Below are positions 16,365-25,644 of a stretch of DNA of 29,349 bases, piece after piece. Each line of letters begins with the position of its first letter. The stretch's first letter is position 1. The notes beneath the pieces were generated by a model, which was given only the letters and a program-made list of their open reading frames with translations, ran no database searches and had not been told where the DNA came from. Source of the DNA: an uncultured Ignavibacteria bacterium (lineage in GTDB: Bacteria > Bacteroidota > Ignavibacteria > Tepidaquicellales > Tepidaquicellaceae); NCBI GenBank assembly GCA_937924675.1, contig CALEVL010000141.1, forward strand, positions 1 through 29,349, in the 5' to 3' direction. Position numbers and translations under genes: made by a program.

Positions 16365-17404
16365 CTGTCAACTGCATTCTTAACGTCTTCAGCTTCAATC
16401 AGCTTCATGCATTTGAACTCGTCGGTTCCCGTGAATTTACACTCTGCCGGCTTGGGAGAATTGTAAAAGCAGGGACTGCATTCAAGCTCCTTTCTTACTA
16501 CAACATTCTTTGTCATCCATGGGAATAATTCTTTGCTGTTGGTGTATCCAAAGATTGCAACAGTGGGCAAACTCAATGCCGCTGCGCAGTGCATGAACGC
16601 AGTATCATTTGAAATGAAGATTGAACAATGCTTCATCCTTGCAATCGAATCCATAAAGTTTGAAGTCGAAGCTATTTTTGCATCATGTCCAGAAGCAGAA
16701 ATTATCTCGTTGTTAAGTTCATATTCGTTTCCAAACAAGAGCACTTCAAAATCTTTTTCATCACAAAGATACTTTATCAGCTCCACGTAACCTTCTTTGC
16801 TCCATCTCTTATGAATGTGATTCTTAAGAACAGATGAACCGGGATGAATCCCTGCCAGCTTCTTGCTATTCAGACCATTCTCAATCATCCATTGATCAGC
16901 ATCAAGAGTATCATTTTCAGAAACATAAATTTCCATTGCACCTGCAGATTCATCATTTACATCAACTATTGGTTTAATGAGGTCTATGTTTTGCAGAACA
17001 TTATGCCTGTCTTTAATTTCATTGATCAGAATATCATTGAAGAACTCGGCTCTGGAAGTGTTAGTGTGAATGTAGTGATGAGATATCTTGTGTTTTGCTC
17101 CAATCAATGCATTCACAACATTGTACTCGAGCCTGTTAGAAGGATAGACATTTATCGAATAGTCATAATCATTCTGCTTAAGCTTTCGCAATTCAGAAAT
17201 TGACTTCAGTTTTGATTGCTTCAGGAAGTCAATATGAAAGATCGATCTCAACGCAGGATGATTCAGATACATTTCCTTAACCGACCTGAACATAACAAGC
17301 ATATCAATCTCTGATTCAGGCAATTTCTCCTTAAGCAATTTCAATGCAGGTGAAAACATTAGAGCATCACCGTTACCGGAAAGCGCATTAATTATGATCT
17401 TCAT
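16352..17404 (-). CDS. glycosyltransferase family 9 (heptosyltransferase-like)
   Basis: This 350-aa GT-B fold enzyme has the N-terminal GT9 pattern (IIINALSGNGDALMFSPALKLLKEKLP) and the mid-protein segment AGIHPGSS...KRW. The donor-site segment FISNDTAFMHCAAALSLPTVAIFG is also present. A C-terminal cysteine set (CSPC, later AEC and KCM) is common in GT9 enzymes. GT9 members usually transfer heptose from ADP-heptose to LPS core. ADP-heptose genes lie at the start of this window, which makes heptose a reasonable donor, but the acceptor cannot be read from sequence. The gene is last in the - strand run, 102 nt after the GT-C gene, and ends in a hairpin shared with the convergent gene. Confidence 0.87.
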   Translation of the reverse strand: MKIIINALSGNGDALMFSPALKLLKEKLPESEIDMLVMFRSVKEMYLNHPALRSIFHIDFLKQSKLKSISELRKLKQNDYDYSINVYPSNRLEYNVVNALIGAKHKISHHYIHTNTSRAEFFNDILINEIKDRHNVLQNIDLIKPIVDVNDESAGAMEIYVSENDTLDADQWMIENGLNSKKLAGIHPGSSVLKNHIHKRWSKEGYVELIKYLCDEKDFEVLLFGNEYELNNEIISASGHDAKIASTSNFMDSIARMKHCSIFISNDTAFMHCAAALSLPTVAIFGYTNSKELFPWMTKNVVVRKELECSPCFYNSPKPAECKFTGTDEFKCMKLIEAEDVKNAVDSLIG

Positions 17405-17506
17405 AATCCAAAGCGGAGGAAATTGTATTTAGATGGGATTTGCATGTGCAATATAACAGGAGGGTTCAATGCATTCGTATTTGTCGGAAAGAGTTTCGGA
17501 CAAGAA

Positions 17507-19522
17507 CTAACGCATTATCTCCGGATTGTATTTTTTAATCTTGTCAATGCTTTTTCGTGCAAGCAGACTGTCACCTTTCTCACTGTAGAGCTGATACAAC
17601 TGGTAATGTGCGATTACATTATGATCATCATTCTGAACAGCTTTTTTGTAGCTGTCAAGTGCAAGATCCTTCTTCCCCTGCTGCATATAAATATCACCCA
17701 TATACTGATACGGCAAACCAAAACCGACAGGACCCATATCAATGGATTGCTTGAATTCTGTCAAAGCTATCTGGGCTCTTGCCTTATCCTTAGAAGAATT
17801 CATTGCCTGATTGAACATGTTTACAAACTTAACACTGTAATTTGGATTTCCGGGAAACTCTGCCTTATTGGACTTCACCTCTTCATCAGACTTTCTCTTA
17901 TAGACAATATCCATGAAACCTGTTGAATTATCTGCGATGTAAAACGGACTGTAATATTTATTAAACTCAGCAGTTGTAAACAATGCTCTTTCTGCATAAG
18001 CACTTGGCTTTACACCGGTTGAGAAATATATATAATCAGGATCGCGTGACATTACATAATCAGCATTGTAATTCCTTTCCTTCCAGCCAATCTCGTTCTC
18101 AGATATTTCTTTGATGATCTTTGGATTGTGAGCAATCTCTTTGTCTGTAAGTCCAAGCAGATCAATAACATTCACCTGCGAGCCTGCAAAATAAGATACT
18201 GCGCCTATGGTAGTTGCTGCAAGTGTCATCGGTCTCACGAGTTCTTTCTGCTTATTGCCAAACCATGTGCCGGTAATTTTCATCTTATCAACCAGACCGT
18301 TTTCCGAAGCAATATCAGATACCAACTTATCTTTCTGTGAACTGTAATAATAGAAACACATCACTGCAACTATTGCAGCAACTACACCGAAAGCAATTCC
18401 GGGTCCGGACTTCATCTTCATGTTCAGATATATTGAAGTGAGAAACTTCGCGAAAAGAATATATATGAGAGGAAGAATCGGCAGAAAAAATCTGTTCTGT
18501 TTCAACACGTCTCCGCCAACAGATACAACGTAAGCCAGAATTGCGAAAATGATCAGATAGAAAAGTGTTACTTCGAATCTGAATTCCTTTCTCTTTAGTA
18601 AAAAAAGAGGCAAGATCAATATTGCTCCATAGAGCATGTAAGAGCTTAGGAAATTGCTCAGATAATCCATACCGGCATTCAGATAGGCTGAAGAGAATCC
18701 TGTCTTTGCGTAATAAGTATTCGGGAAAAGGTAGCCGTAGTAAGAGTACCTGACAGCAAAATAAATTGCAACCGGAATTACATACACAAGGTATGTCTTA
18801 ATGCTGTTCAGTGAAAAGAAATCTTTGAGGAATGACTCCTTATTACTGATGAAGGAATAGGACAGTTTATGAAGAATTACCAAACCAAAAAAATAGATCC
18901 CCTCCGGACGAGTCAAAGTAGCAAGCAGAAAGAACAATGGATACTTGAAATCGAAAGTATCTTTGTCTTTGCTGTGCATATAAAAGTATAAGCCAATCAT
19001 GCAAAAGGAAATGAACATAGTCGTCTCCATTCCGCTGACAGCCCAGAAAATGAACGAACCCGTAAAAACAAGCATGACCGGAGGTATCAGGTCAAAGTAA
19101 CCTTCCGTGATATTTTTGTCAGACTTTCTCTCTTTCTTAACTTCTACAGAGTCATTAATCCTTAAGGTTTCAGACAACTTGTATGTTGCAAAAAGCACAA
19201 CAACCCCAAACAATACACTCAGTACCTGTGAGGCGTTCTCTATTCCAATATTAACCGAAAGAAGTCCGCTCAGTATCAGGACCCAAAGAAGATTTGTGTA
19301 CCCTTCAACTCTCTCACCTATGTTAAAGACAAGACCGTTGCCGTCAACAAAATTCTTCACATATCTGAAACTGATGAATGCATCATCCTGAATGAACTTG
19401 TTATCTATTGCAACAAAAACAAATGCCGCAGATAATGCGGCAAGAAAGAAATATGCGATCTTGATTCCCTTTCCGGAATCTGACGTCGCCTTCACTGTAC
19501 GTTCACTCTTCTGTTTCGCCAT
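17507..19522 (-). CDS. AftB-like GT-C membrane glycosyltransferase with C-terminal TPR
   Basis: This 671-aa polytopic membrane protein begins with a short cytoplasmic tail and a first helix at about 22-40, followed by QDDAFISFRYVKNFVDGNGLVFN and RVEGYTNLLW. This segment closely resembles the first loop of mycobacterial AftB-type and related GT-C transferases that use polyprenyl-phosphate sugars; D46-D47 are the expected catalytic acidic residues. TRPEG and about ten further helices follow to roughly residue 400, then a soluble domain. Residues 575-671 contain TPR-like repeats (YQYMGDIYMQQGKKDLALDSYKKAV). It lies 42 nt downstream of the DUF2723 gene. The sugar and acceptor are unknown; arabinose in particular should not be assumed. 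The membrane glycosyltransferase class is fairly secure. Confidence 0.75.
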   Translation of the reverse strand: MAKQKSERTVKATSDSGKGIKIAYFFLAALSAAFVFVAIDNKFIQDDAFISFRYVKNFVDGNGLVFNIGERVEGYTNLLWVLILSGLLSVNIGIENASQVLSVLFGVVVLFATYKLSETLRINDSVEVKKERKSDKNITEGYFDLIPPVMLVFTGSFIFWAVSGMETTMFISFCMIGLYFYMHSKDKDTFDFKYPLFFLLATLTRPEGIYFFGLVILHKLSYSFISNKESFLKDFFSLNSIKTYLVYVIPVAIYFAVRYSYYGYLFPNTYYAKTGFSSAYLNAGMDYLSNFLSSYMLYGAILILPLFLLKRKEFRFEVTLFYLIIFAILAYVVSVGGDVLKQNRFFLPILPLIYILFAKFLTSIYLNMKMKSGPGIAFGVVAAIVAVMCFYYYSSQKDKLVSDIASENGLVDKMKITGTWFGNKQKELVRPMTLAATTIGAVSYFAGSQVNVIDLLGLTDKEIAHNPKIIKEISENEIGWKERNYNADYVMSRDPDYIYFSTGVKPSAYAERALFTTAEFNKYYSPFYIADNSTGFMDIVYKRKSDEEVKSNKAEFPGNPNYSVKFVNMFNQAMNSSKDKARAQIALTEFKQSIDMGPVGFGLPYQYMGDIYMQQGKKDLALDSYKKAVQNDDHNVIAHYQLYQLYSEKGDSLLARKSIDKIKKYNPEIMR

Positions 19523-19564
19523 TCGTATTATATCCGGTTCAATTTTCCTTAGTGCTGCTTTTAA

Positions 19565-22222
19565 TCATCTACCGGAAGGGTTTGCCATCTTCTGCTTTAT
19601 TGATTCCATCTTCTGCTTTACGCTTGCATCACCGGGACTCATCGCGGAGAGTTTATTCAACAAATCAAGCGCTTTCTGATAATCCCCTTTCGTTTCATAT
19701 ATATCAAGCAGGATCCTGTATGGATTATAGTATGACTGCACATTAGCAGGGTTTTTTGATATCTCATCGCTTGCGCGATTCTCTATGCTTGCCGAATATT
19801 CATCAAACTTTGCCTTGTTGCCCAGCTTGTAATAAAGCATTGCAACATCATATTCTATTCTGTAATCCATTTCAATAACACTTCGCGGAATGTCCTTTTC
19901 CATTTTATCAAGAACTTCTTCGGCAAGTTTGAACTTGGTTGAATCGGATGAATATGTATATGCAAGTCTCATGAATACAGTTCTGTAGGTCTGAGCCATT
20001 CTTGTCTGATCCTCATTATAGAATAAATCCGGATTGTTGAGTCCGGTAAACCTGAACCCATACTGTGGAGTCTGCGATGGAGTTGCAGGATTATCAAACA
20101 AACTTTTCTTCATCACTTCAACATTTACTCCGTCATCACTGACAGTACTTACTTTAAAAGGCACTAATCTTTGTGCCATTCCTTCCATCACTAGATAATC
20201 ACCCATTCCGACAAAATTATCTTCGGAAACGGTAATGGAGAAATAGATAGGCCTTTCCCACTTGTTTGCCTTTATGATATCAATAAGAAGAAGGTCGTTT
20301 GCCTTTACGGCAGTTATGACCTGATTCTGTGACTGCTGTCTTATCGAAGGCGGAACATTTACTGTTATCTTGGTTGGAAGATCCGGTCTGTTTCTCATTG
20401 AGTCAGGATATGCGCTCAACGGAACATCATAAGTAACAGTTTTCTTCTCATCCCATTGAACCGGCTGAAGTTTCTTAAGCTGAGCGTCCGATAATGTCAT
20501 CGGAACTGTTAGTGCTCCATAGGGTCTTTCATTCTTAAGCTGAAGATTATACCAGTCAGTTTGCGCAAGTGAGAGATTAATTATCCTCACATCCGTCCTT
20601 ACTCCATAAACTGCCTGCAGACACCAAAGAGGGAATGTGTCATTGTCACCGTTCGTAATAACAATTGCATCTTTCTCAAGACTTTGCAGGATGTTATATG
20701 CATAATCATACGGGAAATAATTTCCGTTCCTGTTTTGGTATTGATATCCTTCCCTGAGCTGATTTAACGGAACAAATGCAAATGAAAGAATCACTACTAT
20801 GGATGCAATTGCAGTCATGGAAACTTTGCTCATCTTCTCCTTGATAATTTCAGCAAGTCCGGCAACGCCTACTCCGATCCACAATGAGAAAGCCATGAAT
20901 GCTCCGACATAAAAGTAGTCCCTTTCCCGCGGCTGAGGCTCCTGCTGATTCTGATAAAGTGCCGTTATTACGCCCATCATCAAAAACATAAACAGGAATA
21001 TGAGCGCAAGCTTCCAGTCCTTCCGGAAATGATAGAACAATCCGAACATACCTATGAGGAACGGTATTGCCCACAATTTCTTGAAATCAACACCATCATT
21101 TTGATTGTGACCTTCCCTGCCGATGTAGTTCCAGAACCAATACCTGTTGAACATGTGATTGATCTGATACTTCCACATGAACTCCATATCAGAGGAGTAA
21201 TTCTGATAAATTGCCTGATGCTGCGGCTCCTGTGAATATCTTCTCGGAAGAATTAGCGGCTGTTGTCCGTATTGCTCTCTGTTAAGATATGAAAGCAGAG
21301 TTTCTATATTGTTGGGAGTGTTTTCATTGATGGGAAGATCCTTCACATCAGCTCTTAATAAGATCGAAACGTAAGTTGAGTAGCCCAAAATTATGAGGAA
21401 GAGTGACAAGGTCAATAGACTAAGAACCGGATTCTTATTGACTCTTGCATAATAAATTCCAAACACGATCAAAGCAACTGCAAGAACTCCTATCATCACA
21501 CTACCTGACATGAGAGACGGAAACTTCTTCACAATTCCCGGATATACAATAAAAAATGCAATTGATGAAAGTACGACAGCAATGATGAATGTTTTCGGAT
21601 CATAGTCATATCTTCTGAAATAGAAAAATAATCCTGCAAGAAATATGCATTGTGCAACAAGCAAATGAATTCCGATTGACAATCCTACTACATAAGCAAC
21701 GAGCAACAAATATTTATCGCTTCCAGGTTCGTCGGCTTTTTCCCACCAAAGCATCAGGAGATACATACACAATCCGATCAGAAACGTACCCATGGCATAA
21801 ACTTCCGTCTCAAGTGCATTGAACCAGAACGACTCGCTGAATGCATATGACAGAGCGCCAACTGCTGCGGCTCCGCAGATAAGTAACGCTTCACCGGTTG
21901 AGGAAGGCATTCCTTTCCAGTTCTTAATTACCTTTACTGTGATAAGATAAAGGAACAATACGCACAACGAACTTGAAATCACAGAAAGATAATTTACTCT
22001 TAAGCCGATATCCTCCGCTGTTGGAATCATGGAGAATACTTTGCCAACAAGAGTAAAGAACGGTGCACCCGGAGGATGAGGAACCGAAAGTGTATAGGCA
22101 CATGCAATAAACTCACCGCAATCCCAGAATGAAAATGTTGACTGTACTGTTAGAACATACACGATCGTTGCAAACAGGAATACGAATGCTGCAGTAACCC
22201 TGTTCATTAGTTTGAAATCCAT
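19565..22222 (-). CDS. DUF2723 family membrane protein (GT117/TMEM260-like) with C-terminal TPR
   Basis: This 885-aa protein has an N-terminal helix (about 8-27) followed by the family hallmark FWDCGEFIA (D34, E37) and HPPGAP. About a dozen membrane helices run to roughly residue 500, and the soluble part starts with NGDNDTFPLWCLQ...DVRIINLSLAQTDWY. The last 160 residues are helical and TPR-like (YETKGDYQKALDLLNKLSAMSPGD). DUF2723 is the bacterial relative of human TMEM260, a protein O-mannosyltransferase, so a lipid-linked sugar transferase acting on the outer face of the inner membrane is a reasonable inference. It lies 41 nt after clpP and 42 nt before the AftB-like gene, so all are probably one transcript. 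Family assignment is firm; substrate is unknown. Confidence 0.86.
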   Translation of the reverse strand: MDFKLMNRVTAAFVFLFATIVYVLTVQSTFSFWDCGEFIACAYTLSVPHPPGAPFFTLVGKVFSMIPTAEDIGLRVNYLSVISSSLCVLFLYLITVKVIKNWKGMPSSTGEALLICGAAAVGALSYAFSESFWFNALETEVYAMGTFLIGLCMYLLMLWWEKADEPGSDKYLLLVAYVVGLSIGIHLLVAQCIFLAGLFFYFRRYDYDPKTFIIAVVLSSIAFFIVYPGIVKKFPSLMSGSVMIGVLAVALIVFGIYYARVNKNPVLSLLTLSLFLIILGYSTYVSILLRADVKDLPINENTPNNIETLLSYLNREQYGQQPLILPRRYSQEPQHQAIYQNYSSDMEFMWKYQINHMFNRYWFWNYIGREGHNQNDGVDFKKLWAIPFLIGMFGLFYHFRKDWKLALIFLFMFLMMGVITALYQNQQEPQPRERDYFYVGAFMAFSLWIGVGVAGLAEIIKEKMSKVSMTAIASIVVILSFAFVPLNQLREGYQYQNRNGNYFPYDYAYNILQSLEKDAIVITNGDNDTFPLWCLQAVYGVRTDVRIINLSLAQTDWYNLQLKNERPYGALTVPMTLSDAQLKKLQPVQWDEKKTVTYDVPLSAYPDSMRNRPDLPTKITVNVPPSIRQQSQNQVITAVKANDLLLIDIIKANKWERPIYFSITVSEDNFVGMGDYLVMEGMAQRLVPFKVSTVSDDGVNVEVMKKSLFDNPATPSQTPQYGFRFTGLNNPDLFYNEDQTRMAQTYRTVFMRLAYTYSSDSTKFKLAEEVLDKMEKDIPRSVIEMDYRIEYDVAMLYYKLGNKAKFDEYSASIENRASDEISKNPANVQSYYNPYRILLDIYETKGDYQKALDLLNKLSAMSPGDASVKQKMESIKQKMANPSGR

Positions 22223-22263
22223 TTATGCTTGAATAGTTTTAATAATCCTTTTTACTCAGATGA

Positions 22264-22932
22264 TTACTTCTTTTCTTTCTTTTCCCTTTGCATAAGAATA
22301 TCATCAATGAGTCCGTATGCTTTAGCTTCTTCAGGATTCATGATGTTATCTCTTTCAGCATCAGCAGCAACTTTTTCCAGTGTCTGTCCGGAGTGCTGTG
22401 CAATGATCCTGAAGAGAGTCTCTCTTGTCTTCTCCATATCTCTTGCATGAATCAGAATATCTGTAGTCTGTCCCTGAAGACCTCCCGCCCATGGCTGATG
22501 CATTAGTATCTTTGAATTCGGAAGTGCAATTCTTTTTCCGGGTGTACCGCCGGTAAGAAGAAACTGTCCCATTGATGCAGCCATGCCAACGCAAATAGTT
22601 GATACATCCGGCCTGATGTACTGGATCGTATCGTAAATGCCCAACCCTGCTGTTACACTGCCGCCGGGTGAATTTATATATATCATTATGTCCTTATCCG
22701 GATCTTCTGACTCAAGAAACAAAAGCTGCGCAATAATAAGTGATGCAATTTCATCATATATCGGCGAACCGAGAAAAATTATTCTTTCCTTCAGAAGGCG
22801 GGAATATATGTCATAAGCTCTTTCTCCTCTGGAGGTTTGCTCTACAACTATCGGTACAAGCTGATTGTTAACCTGATTAAGTCCGTTGTGAATGTAATCC
22901 TGATTCTTCCTGATAATATCTGTGTAGTTCAT
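22264..22932 (-). CDS. clpP: ATP-dependent Clp protease proteolytic subunit ClpP
   Basis: This 222-aa serine protease forms the tetradecameric degradation chamber. The catalytic triad is visible as S120 (GMAASMGQ), H145 (LMHQPWAGG) and D195 (DAERDNIMNPEEA). The INSPGGSVTAGLGIYDTIQ segment and the RIIFLGSPI start of the core are canonical. About 30 residues precede the core and could include a propeptide. It lies 21 nt after tig, matching the common tig-clpP order, but the gene that follows is DUF2723 and not clpX. Its unfoldase partner is therefore encoded elsewhere. Confidence 0.96.
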   Translation of the reverse strand: MNYTDIIRKNQDYIHNGLNQVNNQLVPIVVEQTSRGERAYDIYSRLLKERIIFLGSPIYDEIASLIIAQLLFLESEDPDKDIMIYINSPGGSVTAGLGIYDTIQYIRPDVSTICVGMAASMGQFLLTGGTPGKRIALPNSKILMHQPWAGGLQGQTTDILIHARDMEKTRETLFRIIAQHSGQTLEKVAADAERDNIMNPEEAKAYGLIDDILMQREKKEKK

Positions 22933-22953
22933 TTATGTTTGATTGGGTTTTGT

Positions 22954-24252
22954 TTATGATTTCTTTTCAGAATCATCATTAGATTCTTTTGAAGTGATTT
23001 TTTCAATCTTCTCTTTGATCTCTGAATTTTTCTCAACGAAGTCGATCACTTTGTCAGCAATAATTCTAAACTTCACGTTTTCGTCATTCTTAAAAACTGG
23101 CATCAGTTTTTCAGCAGGAATACCATATCTTTCACCTTCAGTCTGCGCAATTTTTTCGTAGTCAGAATCTTCCGGCTGCAGATTCTCCAGTTCAGCAATC
23201 TTCTCTCTTATGAGATACCATCTCGCAGCTCTTATCGCATCAGGTCTAGATTCTTTTCTGAATGACTCCCGGTCATATCCGGCAGGCAAACTCTTCCCCT
23301 GATATTGAGCCTCATAATCCTTCAGCATTGATTCAAGCGTTGACTCGATGAATACATCCGGTGCTTCCACATCGTTTGCCTTCAAAACTTCTGAAATCAC
23401 ATTATTGCTGATTCTCCTGTTTCCAATGTCATCGTAAATCTTCTGAAGAGCATTCCTTACTTCTTTTCTGAATTCCTCTTCATTTGTTATTCCTTCTTTT
23501 CTTGTTACTGATTTGAAAAACTCTTCATTCATTTCGGGAAACACAAGCTTCTCTACTTTTGTACATGTTATCCTAACTTTCTTCGGATTGCCTTCTGCAT
23601 TTGTAGAATCAATTACTTTTATTTCCCCTTCCCGGATTCCTTTGAATGCTTCTTTGAATTCAGGAAACATTTGTTTATTTCCAAGATAGACGCTTACACC
23701 ATTTTGTGACTCACCTATAATTACGTTTCCGGCTTCGTCAAGGTTCTGAAGATCTGCTGTTACTACATAATCATCATCCAGTGCCTGACCGTCAATTTCC
23801 TGTGTTGCCTTCTGGAGCATGTGATAGCGAATTTCTTCATCAACCATTGACTCGTCAATATCATACACGATCTTCTCGATCTCGAAGCCTTTGTATTTCA
23901 GATCCTTAATTTCCGGCATAACTTCAAATTCTATCTTGAAGTTCATCGCTTCTTTCGGCTTATAGTCAATGTCTTTCAAAACAGGCCTACCTATCATGTC
24001 TATCTTGTTTTCTGAAATGTAATTCCAGAATACTTCATTTGCGATGTCTTCCAGTGAAGAATATTCTATGCTGTCACCAAATCTTTTCCTAATTACGTCA
24101 GCAGGCACTTTGCCTTTTCTAAATCCGGGGATAACCGCCTTTTTCTTGTAATCTAAGATTGCCTTTTCGAAATGCGGTTTTAACTCTTCATAGTTCAATG
24201 AAGCTTCCACTTGCTTTTTGGAACCTTCAAGTTCATTCAGCTTTATATCCAA
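22954..24252 (-). CDS. tig: trigger factor (ribosome-associated chaperone)
   Basis: This 432-aa chaperone binds at the ribosome exit tunnel. The N-terminal ribosome-binding domain carries the signature GFRKGKVPADVIRKRFG (about residues 42-58). The middle region (about 150-230) corresponds to the FKBP-like PPIase domain, which is divergent. The C-terminal arm region is helical and ends in a charged tail (SNDDSEKKS). It starts with TTG at 24252, where the usual MDIKLNELEGSK beginning lies; no alternative ATG fits. It is the first gene of the - strand run leading into clpP, with a good Bacteroidota-type promoter 28 nt upstream. This is consistent with joint supply of folding and degradation factors. 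Confidence 0.94.
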   Translation of the reverse strand: MDIKLNELEGSKKQVEASLNYEELKPHFEKAILDYKKKAVIPGFRKGKVPADVIRKRFGDSIEYSSLEDIANEVFWNYISENKIDMIGRPVLKDIDYKPKEAMNFKIEFEVMPEIKDLKYKGFEIEKIVYDIDESMVDEEIRYHMLQKATQEIDGQALDDDYVVTADLQNLDEAGNVIIGESQNGVSVYLGNKQMFPEFKEAFKGIREGEIKVIDSTNAEGNPKKVRITCTKVEKLVFPEMNEEFFKSVTRKEGITNEEEFRKEVRNALQKIYDDIGNRRISNNVISEVLKANDVEAPDVFIESTLESMLKDYEAQYQGKSLPAGYDRESFRKESRPDAIRAARWYLIREKIAELENLQPEDSDYEKIAQTEGERYGIPAEKLMPVFKNDENVKFRIIADKVIDFVEKNSEIKEKIEKITSKESNDDSEKKS

Positions 24253-24280
24253 GTCTTTTTCTGAAATTTATTATAAACGT

Positions 24281-24312
24281 CAAAATTACTTAAATAGCCA
24301 TGAAGTAACAAG
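24281..24312 (-). promoter_or_regulatory. Bacteroidota-type promoter of tig-clpP
   Basis: Read on the - strand, CTTG is followed after 20 nt by TAATTTTG, a perfect TAnnTTTG -7 element with an acceptable -33 TTG. The -7 box ends 28 nt before the tig start codon, so the 5' leader would be about 20 nt. This is the best promoter match in the window. Confidence 0.6.
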
Positions 24313-24530
24313 GAATTTAACGCCGCGGAAGGAATCTTCGGCTATAGTTGAGCAAATTAACCGGTTCTGTCATATATACAAAGACCTGACCGCAGGGCTA
24401 ACAAAGGCGTGAAGTGGCAAAGGGTAAGTTGCGGGACGATTTTGAGTGGCATTTCTCTACTCTTTCTATTTGCTCATAGTGATTCAAGTCTCTATGAACT
24501 GGTTAAAAGAATCCGGCTATTTAATTCTAA
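24289..24530. other. divergent intergenic region with nested inverted repeats
   Basis: The 333-bp gap between tig and the transglycosylase gene holds no ORF I can support. TTAAATAGCC (24290-24299) and GGCTATTTAA (24515-24524) are perfect 10-bp inverted copies, one of them inside the tig promoter spacer. Inside them GAGCAAAT (24350-24357) pairs with ATTTGCTC (24468-24475), extended by CTAT/ATAG with a small bulge. Small hairpins such as CCTG-ACCG-CAGG lie near 24387-24398. This could be a structured RNA or a pair of operator sites. I do not recognise tmRNA, 6S, SRP or RNase P signatures in it. Confidence 0.4.
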
Positions 24531-24585
24531 GTGGCTCAAATTGTGATTGTAATACTATGCACTATTAATTAAGTTTTCCACTGAA

Positions 24586-25638
24586 ATGACACAAACTCTC
24601 AAAGGTGAAATTCCTGCAGTTAATAAGAATTACACATCTGGTCAAGGAAATGCATTATTCCTTGTTCTTCCGGCAATTCTTCTCATAATGCTGATTGTAT
24701 ATTCCTTTAAGGAATCATCTTCTATAAAAGCATTCAGTAAAAGCATTAGCTCCAGCGGAATAGAGAATAATACCGTTATTTCACCATCTGCCAATCAATC
24801 CGTAAGGAATGATCCGATTGACAAAATTCTCAACGAGAAGTCTTTCAGAAACAATGAATACGTTGAGAATCTGTTCAGAGATTGGAATTCGCTGTTCGAC
24901 CTGTTCGCTTCAAACTCTAACTTCAGACAAAATGCAAAGAACATTAATATAAAAGATCTGGAGAGAATCGCTGAGAAGGTCAACAATGTCAGCAAGGAAT
25001 TCAAGCTTGGTAATGTGGACAATCTGGTTAAGGAACTTGGTGATGTGATCAAGAAAGAGTGTGATCTTTACAACATTGACTGGCGGCTGATACTTGCTAT
25101 CATAAGGCAGGAATCGTATTTCAATGCGAATGCAAGATCACATGCCGGTGCGTTTGGATTGATGCAGCTGATGCCGAGAACCGGTGAGAGTCTGCAAAAC
25201 ACTTTGGAACTTGAAAATACAAAGGACCCGAGGAATAATCTTATTGCAGGCATTTACTATTACGCTGCCTTAACTTCACAGTTCAGGGAATTCGGTGATG
25301 AGAAGTATAAGTTTGCGCTTGCCGCTTACAATGCCGGCATCGGAAGAGTGATCGATGCAATGACAATTACCGCTTACTTCGGGAAGGATTATAAGCAGTG
25401 GGATAATGTGAAAGAAGCTTACCCGTTCCTTTCATCAAAAGAAGACTCCATACATGCACTTGTCTGGCCGGAATCACAGCGGCCGCCTTACGGAAGTCTT
25501 GACAACTGGAAAGAGCCTTACAATTACGTTAACAGCATCATGTTTTATTATGATGCTTACAAGAACATGTTTGAAAGCAATCTGAAAGAACCGGAACAGC
25601 CGCCTGCTAAAAAGAAAAAATCTAAAAAAAGTAAATAA
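24586..25638 (+). CDS. membrane-anchored lytic transglycosylase (SLT domain)
   Basis: This 350-aa protein cleaves peptidoglycan between MurNAc and GlcNAc to leave 1,6-anhydro ends. A single N-terminal helix (about 23-40) anchors it in the inner membrane, followed by a low-complexity and helical linker. The SLT domain begins near residue 160. The catalytic Glu is E176 in IIRQESYFNANARS, followed by the canonical GAFGLMQLMP and later FALAAYNAGIGRV. The protein ends in a Lys-rich tail (KKKKSKKSK). No lipobox is seen. It is followed 6 nt later by the aminotransferase gene. It could equally be labelled Slt-, MltC- or MltF-like; the subfamily cannot be fixed by eye. Confidence 0.88.
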   Translation: MTQTLKGEIPAVNKNYTSGQGNALFLVLPAILLIMLIVYSFKESSSIKAFSKSISSSGIENNTVISPSANQSVRNDPIDKILNEKSFRNNEYVENLFRDWNSLFDLFASNSNFRQNAKNINIKDLERIAEKVNNVSKEFKLGNVDNLVKELGDVIKKECDLYNIDWRLILAIIRQESYFNANARSHAGAFGLMQLMPRTGESLQNTLELENTKDPRNNLIAGIYYYAALTSQFREFGDEKYKFALAAYNAGIGRVIDAMTITAYFGKDYKQWDNVKEAYPFLSSKEDSIHALVWPESQRPPYGSLDNWKEPYNYVNSIMFYYDAYKNMFESNLKEPEQPPAKKKKSKKSK

Positions 25639-25644
25639 GAAAAA

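Noticed and set aside
17423..17926. 167-aa reading frame on the + strand
   Set aside because: It runs antisense to the TPR end of the AftB-like gene; its Cys/Ile/His-rich composition is a by-product of the opposite strand.
24289..24530. tmRNA, 6S RNA, RNase P or tRNA gene
   Set aside because: None of the diagnostic conserved blocks (for example a T-loop with CCA-end pairing or RNase P core motifs) could be found.
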